Assembly (NCBI GenBank): GCA_002721105.1
Contig: PBJL01000025.1
Coordinates: forward strand, 1-10,312
Direction of reading: 5' to 3'
DNA length: 10,312 nucleotides
From: Acidiferrobacteraceae bacterium
GTDB taxonomy: Bacteria; Pseudomonadota; Gammaproteobacteria; Arenicellales; UBA868
The position numbers and the translations under genes were made by a program. The notes beneath the pieces are model-generated. The model was not told the DNA's origin and made no database searches. It saw only the letters and a list, made by a program, of their open reading frames with translations. Shown in pieces: positions 6,227-10,312 of the stretch; positions within the stretch are counted from its first letter, which is position 1, and every line of letters begins with the position of its first letter.

Positions 6227-6654
6227 ATGTATCGACGGCCTATCTGCGACCCAGCATCCTTAGCAATGATTAAAGATATTGAGCAACAGTTGCTAGAAAA
6301 AAATGTGCACCCAATGAAGAAAACGTTACCCGTGCACGAAAACGTTTCGGTCTACCAGTATCTAAAGATCAAGGCGACGAGTGGGAGCAAATTTTTCAAG
6401 ACCCTCTTGACGAAACGGGACGCACAACTTTTGTAATTCCTTCTTTACTTGTCAATAGTAAGCCGATGATTGGCACACCTGATGTCGTCTATAGGAGCCT
6501 AAAAACCCGTGAGATCCTAATTGTAGAAATTAAAGCGTCTAATAAATCTGTGCCAACAAATGGCTAGCCGAATCTTCGCACTCAGTTGTGATGTTACGCT
6601 AAAATTGAAGACTGGGCTAATTTAGAGATGGTCACACACTATGTGGATACTTAA
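6227..6654 (+). pseudogene. Decayed PD-(D/E)XK nuclease-like gene
   Basis: Two frames join into one plausible protein. Frame A starts at ATG 6227 (MYRRPICDPASLAMIKDIEQ, then LLEK) and reaches a run of seven A at 6297-6303. From there the coding pattern continues one base back: APNEENVTRARKRFGLPVS, DEWEQIFQDPLDETGRTTFV, IGTPDVVYRSL, REILIVEIKAS. The last two blocks show G-x-P-D followed by I-V-E-I-K, the metal-binding core of the PD-(D/E)XK nuclease fold. The reading then passes TAG at 6565-6567 inside NG*PNLR and TGA at 6589-6591 inside QL*CYAKIEDWANLE, and ends at TAA 6652-6654. Both internal stops stand where Trp (TGG) would fit. Three lesions make an inactive remnant likely, perhaps from an earlier island at this tRNA site. 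Confidence 0.65.
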
Positions 6655-7061
6655 AGAACTTCTCGCTAGTGCGTTGCCCGTTGAGCGCGTCTCGTCAAGC
6701 TAACTACTATCTGTTCTCACTATCCTTCCTCATTGACATAGATTCTGATACTACACACAAAATTTCAACCATGATTGCTGCCCCCAATTGAACTCATGCA
6801 TCCCCAATATCAAATACGCGACTCATTGGCACTGAAAATTACCCTAGTTAAGTCAGGTGTGGTGGCCACCCAATAACGCCCATCCCCAACCTGCCCTCAA
6901 ACAAACAACTGAGCTTTGCTAAATTCTCGATTTTTTGATTCTTAGGAATAGGCATAATTTATATTTATAATTCAGAACACTTGAGACTATCTAACCTGAG
7001 GAATTATGAATCTACTTCAGTCTGTCTGGACAAGCACACTAGCAATAGATCAATTTTTTTA
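6655..7061. other. Gene-free stretch between pseudogene and hydrolase locus
   Basis: No credible frame on either strand. A perfect 10-base palindrome, GGTGGCCACC, lies at 6861-6870. Base composition shifts from C-rich (about 6840-6900) to AT-rich (about 6920-6980), which suggests a patchwork of old insertions. No hairpin terminator is clear after the minus-strand hydrolase stop at 7062. Confidence 0.4.
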
Positions 7062-8114
7062 TTAGTAAGCAATGAGCGCCGCAGGGTTTTTGACTAACAA
7101 TAAGTTAATATCTGAATCGGTGAAACCTCTACTGAGCAGGGTTGGTACGATAGTTCTTAGAAAATGGCCGTACCCCCCACCGCCAAAGTGTTTCCATTGA
7201 ACCTTACACCAAATATCATGCGAAACCAAAACTTGATCTCCATAACCTTGCTTAAACACTTCGATGAGCCAGTCCATCCTCTGTGAATCATCTAGATAGC
7301 GCATACGGCTATTTTTAAGCATCATCCCAAAATTATCATAACCAATTCGATAACCTCTCTCCAATGCATATAGGTGCATCGAAAAATCCCATATTGAGCT
7401 CATATGACAGAGAATCACCTTTTCCGGCTTCATATTCTCCGATTCGAGTACTGACAATATTTTCGGTACAGCAGATGCCCTGTTTGGCTGATGAATACTT
7501 AGTGCCGCGCCGGTCTCGATAGAGGCCCGGCAGGCCGCTCGAAGCGATCGCTCCTCCATCGGAGTCATTTCACCAACATAGTTAAGAGTGCCCCGCTCCT
7601 GACCATTAATACCTATTTCACCAATGATACCAGAGCGTATTCCATCATTACCCTCAGTTAAGTCCTTAACCATTCGTTGCATAAGCTCATCAATAGTTGC
7701 ATTTAAAACCCATGGCTCGCAAGAATACTCGCAGTAAAATCCACATCCCATTACGATCGGCACTCCAGAACGACGCGAAATCATTTGAAGGACATGAGGA
7801 TCTCGACCCATGCCTTCTGGTGTAACATCTACAATGGTATGGCCACCTAACTGAATAAAGTCCTCAAGCTCGGCAATAACAATTTCTGGATTGTCTAGAT
7901 TAATGTTGTCTCTATTGGAACATGAGCTAAGTATCACTCGGTCGATGAGGTGAGAAGTCAATGGCATATTTGCAAATTCTTCTGCATCATCTGAATCATC
8001 TAGCTCGAAAAAACTTGACCCATCCGAAAAAAGATGTTCATGGGTCAGAGTGACACCAAGGTCTTCTTGAGGTGTTAAACCTTGAACGGTATGTGCATGA
8101 GCTTTATGAGCCAT
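7062..8114 (-). CDS. Phosphotriesterase-family metal-dependent hydrolase (PHP-like)
   Basis: 350 residues, the length of the phosphotriesterase family of TIM-barrel amidohydrolases; members hydrolyse phosphotriesters, lactones or esters, often with two metal ions. Visible ligands in order: His25-x-His27 in VTLTHEHLF, Glu166 in IIGEIGI, His208 in LSIHQP, His237 in VILCHM, and Asp300 in VLVSHD, followed by the typical glycine-rich GGGGYGHFL loop. The bridging residue is Glu166, not the carboxylated Lys of true phosphotriesterases and lactonases. Glu is found in the PHP branch (E. coli Php), whose physiological substrate is poorly defined. The ATG at 8112-8114 has aagga nine bases upstream. The gene diverges from the amidohydrolase operon and shares its promoter region, so a joint pathway is likely. 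Substrate unknown. Confidence 0.9.
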   Translation of the reverse strand: MAHKAHAHTVQGLTPQEDLGVTLTHEHLFSDGSSFFELDDSDDAEEFANMPLTSHLIDRVILSSCSNRDNINLDNPEIVIAELEDFIQLGGHTIVDVTPEGMGRDPHVLQMISRRSGVPIVMGCGFYCEYSCEPWVLNATIDELMQRMVKDLTEGNDGIRSGIIGEIGINGQERGTLNYVGEMTPMEERSLRAACRASIETGAALSIHQPNRASAVPKILSVLESENMKPEKVILCHMSSIWDFSMHLYALERGYRIGYDNFGMMLKNSRMRYLDDSQRMDWLIEVFKQGYGDQVLVSHDIWCKVQWKHFGGGGYGHFLRTIVPTLLSRGFTDSDINLLLVKNPAALIAY

Positions 8115-8157
8115 AATTAATCATCCTTCGGCCTAGGTAGAGGCTGCTATTTGTTTA

Positions 8158-8187
8158 TTGTCGAGTAGATGATACACTTCTTATAAT
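8158..8187 (+). promoter_or_regulatory. Promoter of the amidohydrolase operon
   Basis: TTGTCG at 8158-8163, an 18-base spacer, and a perfect TATAAT at 8182-8187. The expected leader to the ATG at 8229 is about 35 bases. Its -10 box overlaps that of the opposing hydrolase promoter. Confidence 0.6.
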
Positions 8188-8208
8188 CAGATATAACGAA
8201 ATTTTCAA
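8180..8208 (-). promoter_or_regulatory. Promoter of the phosphotriesterase-family gene
   Basis: On the minus strand TTGAAA (8203-8208), a 17-base spacer and TATAAG (8180-8185) form a good sigma70 match about 65 bases before the ATG. TTATA (8181-8185) and TATAA (8192-8196) form a short inverted repeat over the start region that could bind a regulator. Confidence 0.6.
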
Positions 8209-8228
8209 GTGAATTTGGTCTAAAGCAA

Positions 8229-8552
8229 ATGTATTACGTGGAATTCTTCAAAAAAAAACCTGATGTCAGTTGGGAGCGATTTCGAGACGTTATTGAAGGA
8301 GGCTATAGGCGCTGGGTTGAGCTACACCCCGAAGATGCGCCGGTTCTCGCTGTTGGAAGGACCTGGCGTCTCGGACCTCGAGATGCGTCTTACATGATTG
8401 TGTACAAAATACAGAATTTCTCACAACTTGATGAATGGTCGAAAAATCGGTCAAGGGATTCTGACTCAGAAAAGGCCATCATGGAAGGGACACTAGCTGT
8501 TGCGGATATGGACAGTGGGGTATATGAAGACATTGGAATGGAACTACCTTAA
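8229..8552 (+). CDS. Small protein, probably a dimeric alpha-beta barrel (ferredoxin-like) fold
   Basis: 107 residues, first gene of the plus-strand operon. It opens with a strand-like MYYVEFFKKKP, then a helix with WERFRDVIEGGYRRWVEL, a strand VGRTWRLGPRDASYMIVYKI and a helix NFSQLDEWSKN. This beta-alpha-beta-beta-alpha order is typical of Dabb, EthD and NIPSNAP-type domains. Such proteins often accompany degradation enzymes as small oxygenases, isomerases or binding partners. No catalytic residue can be named. The ribosome binding site is weak (taaag, six bases before the ATG). The gap of 14 bases to the amidohydrolase gene supports one transcript. The fold assignment is by pattern only and is tentative. 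Confidence 0.6.
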   Translation: MYYVEFFKKKPDVSWERFRDVIEGGYRRWVELHPEDAPVLAVGRTWRLGPRDASYMIVYKIQNFSQLDEWSKNRSRDSDSEKAIMEGTLAVADMDSGVYEDIGMELP

Positions 8553-8566
8553 AGGAGCATTAAACT

Positions 8567-9520
8567 ATGTGTGGGATTAATATCAATCACGAGCCTCCCA
8601 AGGGGCGAGTACCTGCAATCGACACAGAAGTTCACCTTTTCTATCGTGCATTTCCAAGAGAGTCAGGATTTTCGTTTGACTACCGACGAGGCTACACATG
8701 GCAAGAGCGTACCGGGGACCAACTTGTGGCCGAAATGGACCATGCAGCAGTAGAGAAAGCTTTCCTGATCTCTTATGACGGATATGACATGCCTTTCTAC
8801 ATGGATGCCGTAGACGCTGATCGAGGATCCTTTTGGGGGGGAGCCGACTACTGCAGGCATTGGGCTGAAAAGTATCCCGACCGACTGCTCTGGTTCACTA
8901 CCTTAAGAGATCCTAGAGATCGATATGGTCTCGCTCCTTTGGAACGTCATCTTGATCAGGGCGCTTGTGGCATCAAGGTATTTCCAGGATTCTTGGAAAC
9001 AAATATCGATGATCCCATTCTCATGGATGCCTATTCTATGGTGCAAGACAAGGGTAGGCGAGTGATTTTTGGATTCGAAGATACTAATCGACCATCGACT
9101 CCTACCACTCTAGAAGTCTGGGAAGCGTTTGGTAGAGTAGCAGAGGCGTTTCCTGACCTACCAATGCAAACAAATCATATGGGGTATCTTGATCCACGAG
9201 AACCAGAAGCTGATCTCATGTATGAAGTCGTACGTGCTCACCCCAACATTTATGTATCTTGTTCCTGCCTAATTAGCATGTGGGAAGATGAGCATGAATA
9301 TCCCTTTCCGAACTATCGAGAACGAATACAGGCACTTCGTGACGGTTGCGGTCCAACCCAGATTGTCTATGGTACGGATTGGCCATGGCTTGAGCATCTG
9401 TATATGTATCCGCAATTAGTCGAGTCGATTCGACGCCACGCAGATTTCTTTTCTGATGAGGATCGAGCCTTATTTTTGCATAAAAATGCTCGACGCTATT
9501 TGGGTGAAACCGAATTATGA
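8567..9520 (+). CDS. Amidohydrolase-2 family enzyme (possible decarboxylase-type metal site)
   Basis: 317 residues with the TIM-barrel landmarks of the amidohydrolase-2 group, metal enzymes that hydrolyse C-O/C-N bonds or decarboxylate aromatic acids. After the first strand, AIDTEVHLF places Glu21 and His23 where most hydrolases have His-x-His. Further sites: Lys137 in CGIKVFPGF, His204 in MQTNHMGY, Asp271 in VYGTDWPW, and a C-terminal LFLHKNARRYLG helix that is standard for the family. Glu-x-His with one later His and Asp is the metal set known from gamma-resorcylate and 2,3-dihydroxybenzoate decarboxylases, so decarboxylation is a real alternative to hydrolysis. aaaggag at about 8550-8556 is a good ribosome binding site. 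The stop overlaps the next start (ATGA), implying translational coupling. Substrate unknown. Confidence 0.88.
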   Translation: MCGININHEPPKGRVPAIDTEVHLFYRAFPRESGFSFDYRRGYTWQERTGDQLVAEMDHAAVEKAFLISYDGYDMPFYMDAVDADRGSFWGGADYCRHWAEKYPDRLLWFTTLRDPRDRYGLAPLERHLDQGACGIKVFPGFLETNIDDPILMDAYSMVQDKGRRVIFGFEDTNRPSTPTTLEVWEAFGRVAEAFPDLPMQTNHMGYLDPREPEADLMYEVVRAHPNIYVSCSCLISMWEDEHEYPFPNYRERIQALRDGCGPTQIVYGTDWPWLEHLYMYPQLVESIRRHADFFSDEDRALFLHKNARRYLGETEL

Positions 9521-9864
9521 AGAGCCACTTAGACGCGTTTTTTGCTGCCTGGATGCGGCATGATGCAGACGAAATGTCAGAGTTCTATGCGCAAGATGCA
9601 ATAATGGAAGACCCCACCTTAGTTGAATCGCGAACAGGTAAACATGCCATACGAGATTACTATTGGGGCATGTTCCAATCGCTCGAACAACCCCAACACG
9701 ACCTTCTTGATTACGCGACGCAACATGATCGAGTCTGGTTTGAATGGACTTTTGCTAGCGGTGGTCTTCAAAAACCAAGAGTGAGTTATCGTGGAGTATC
9801 CATACAAACTATCCCAAAAAACCTAATTGTTCATGACCACGCCTTTTGGAGCCCTAATGACTGA
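9517..9864 (+). CDS. SnoaL-like / NTF2-fold small protein
   Basis: 115 residues with the pattern of the SnoaL-like polyketide-cyclase/NTF2 fold. A first helix with LDAFFAAWMRHDADEMSEFY is followed by AQDAIMEDPTL, then GKHAIRDYYWGMF and antiparallel strands (VWFEWTFAS, VSYRGVSIQTI, LIVHDHAFW). These cone-shaped proteins serve as isomerases, cyclases, hydratases or ligand binders. Asp28, Asp32 and His102 face the position where the pocket usually lies, but no role can be assigned. The start overlaps the amidohydrolase stop by four bases and the end overlaps the next gene by eight, so the operon is tightly coupled. Confidence 0.8.
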   Translation: MKSHLDAFFAAWMRHDADEMSEFYAQDAIMEDPTLVESRTGKHAIRDYYWGMFQSLEQPQHDLLDYATQHDRVWFEWTFASGGLQKPRVSYRGVSIQTIPKNLIVHDHAFWSPND

Positions 9865-10312
9865 GTTACTCCCATTATCTGGGGCTAGAATTGCCCTCCT
9901 TGCTGGCCCACTTTACGAAGATATTGAAATTCACTATCCAAAAATTCGACTTGAAGAAGAAGGTGCGCAGGTCATCGTCGTTGGTTATGATGAATCTGCC
10001 TATAAAGATATATTTTGGTCTCTCGCTCTTGCATCCAAAGGGCGGTCGACTGTTCCTGGGTTTGATGGCCGTGTTTATACCGGCGTCCATGGCATGCCCA
10101 TACCCGCGGATATAATTGTCGAGGAACTAGACTCTAATACAATCGACGCAATTGTTATACCAGGTGGATATGCTGCCGATCATCTACGTAGATCGTCTTC
10201 GATAGTTGAGTTTTGTAAATCAGTAGCCAGTAGCGGTCGTCCAGTCGCTGCTATTTGTCATGGGCCATGGGTCCTTGCAACCGCAGACCTCCTTCGTGGA
10301 CGCCGAGTCACA
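9857..10312 (+). CDS. DJ-1/PfpI-family protein (3' end outside window)
   Basis: 152 codons are visible and the frame is open to the last base. The Rossmann-like start ARIALLAGPLYEDIEIHYP is followed by EEEGAQVIVVG, DAIVIPGGYAADHLR and the nucleophile elbow AAICHGPWVL, with Cys134-His135, the signature of the PfpI/DJ-1 superfamily. Family members act as cysteine peptidases, glyoxalases, hydratases or chaperones. The Glu in YEDIE (21 or 24) is the likely partner of the cysteine. The ATG at 9857 has GGAG at 9848-9851 and lies inside the end of the SnoaL-like gene. Usual length is 170-200 residues, so about 30-40 are missing. Its place in the operon suggests work on the same substrate or protection from a reactive product. 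Confidence 0.9.
   Translation, partial: MTELLPLSGARIALLAGPLYEDIEIHYPKIRLEEEGAQVIVVGYDESAYKDIFWSLALASKGRSTVPGFDGRVYTGVHGMPIPADIIVEELDSNTIDAIVIPGGYAADHLRRSSSIVEFCKSVASSGRPVAAICHGPWVLATADLLRGRRVT

Noticed and set aside
6227..6436. 69-codon frame as a gene in its own right
   Set aside because: The coding pattern leaves this frame at the A7 run and continues in the frame one base back; the C-terminal 43 codons are out-of-frame reading. Reported as part of the pseudogene instead.
6565..6591. Stop codons read as Trp through an altered genetic code
   Set aside because: One is TAG and the other TGA, and both triplets end intact genes in this window (TAG at 1085 and 3623, TGA at 9520 and 9864), so recoding is not supported.

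Overview
The window looks like chromosomal DNA of a Gram-negative bacterium of low to moderate GC content, probably an uncultured, perhaps marine, proteobacterium. The support is a tRNA gene with an encoded CCA end, a lipobox protein and sigma70-like promoters. The lineage is inference; no marker gene is present.

Positions 1-1085 hold nearly all of an ATP-binding subunit of a sugar or polyol ABC importer. Convergent to it is a 431-residue protein made of three tandem RidA-like domains (1218-2513, minus strand). Only the middle domain keeps the RidA arginine, so this may be a single-chain version of a protein that is normally a homotrimer.

Positions 2526-6066 hold tRNA-Asn(GTT) and a small integrated element. 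The last 44 bases of the tRNA mature sequence, its CCA and two more bases (50 bp, 3021-3070) recur exactly at 6017-6066, the signature of site-specific integration into a tRNA gene. The roughly 3 kb enclosed carries an AlpA/excisionase-like regulator but no integrase. Its cargo is a two-gene minus-strand unit: a small lipoprotein, then a four-helix membrane protein whose cytoplasmic or periplasmic part is a chain of DUF4116-like repeats. That unit is bracketed by a second 70 bp direct repeat (two mismatches), which also holds the upstream region and start codon of the lipoprotein gene and of a truncated exported-protein ORF. A degenerate third copy of the tRNA 3' edge at 5907-5955 suggests an older tandem insertion.

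Positions 6067-7061 are decayed DNA. They include a pseudogene (6227-6654) with a PD-(D/E)XK nuclease-like signature, broken by a frameshift in a run of seven A and by two stops that both stand where Trp would be expected.

Positions 7062-10312 form a catabolic-looking locus. A phosphotriesterase-family hydrolase on the minus strand diverges from a tight plus-strand operon: a small ferredoxin-fold-like protein, an amidohydrolase-2 enzyme with Glu-X-His in place of His-X-His, a SnoaL/NTF2-like protein and a DJ-1/PfpI protein cut off by the window end. The two units appear to be driven by face-to-face promoters whose -10 boxes overlap by four bases. The substrate cannot be read from the sequence.
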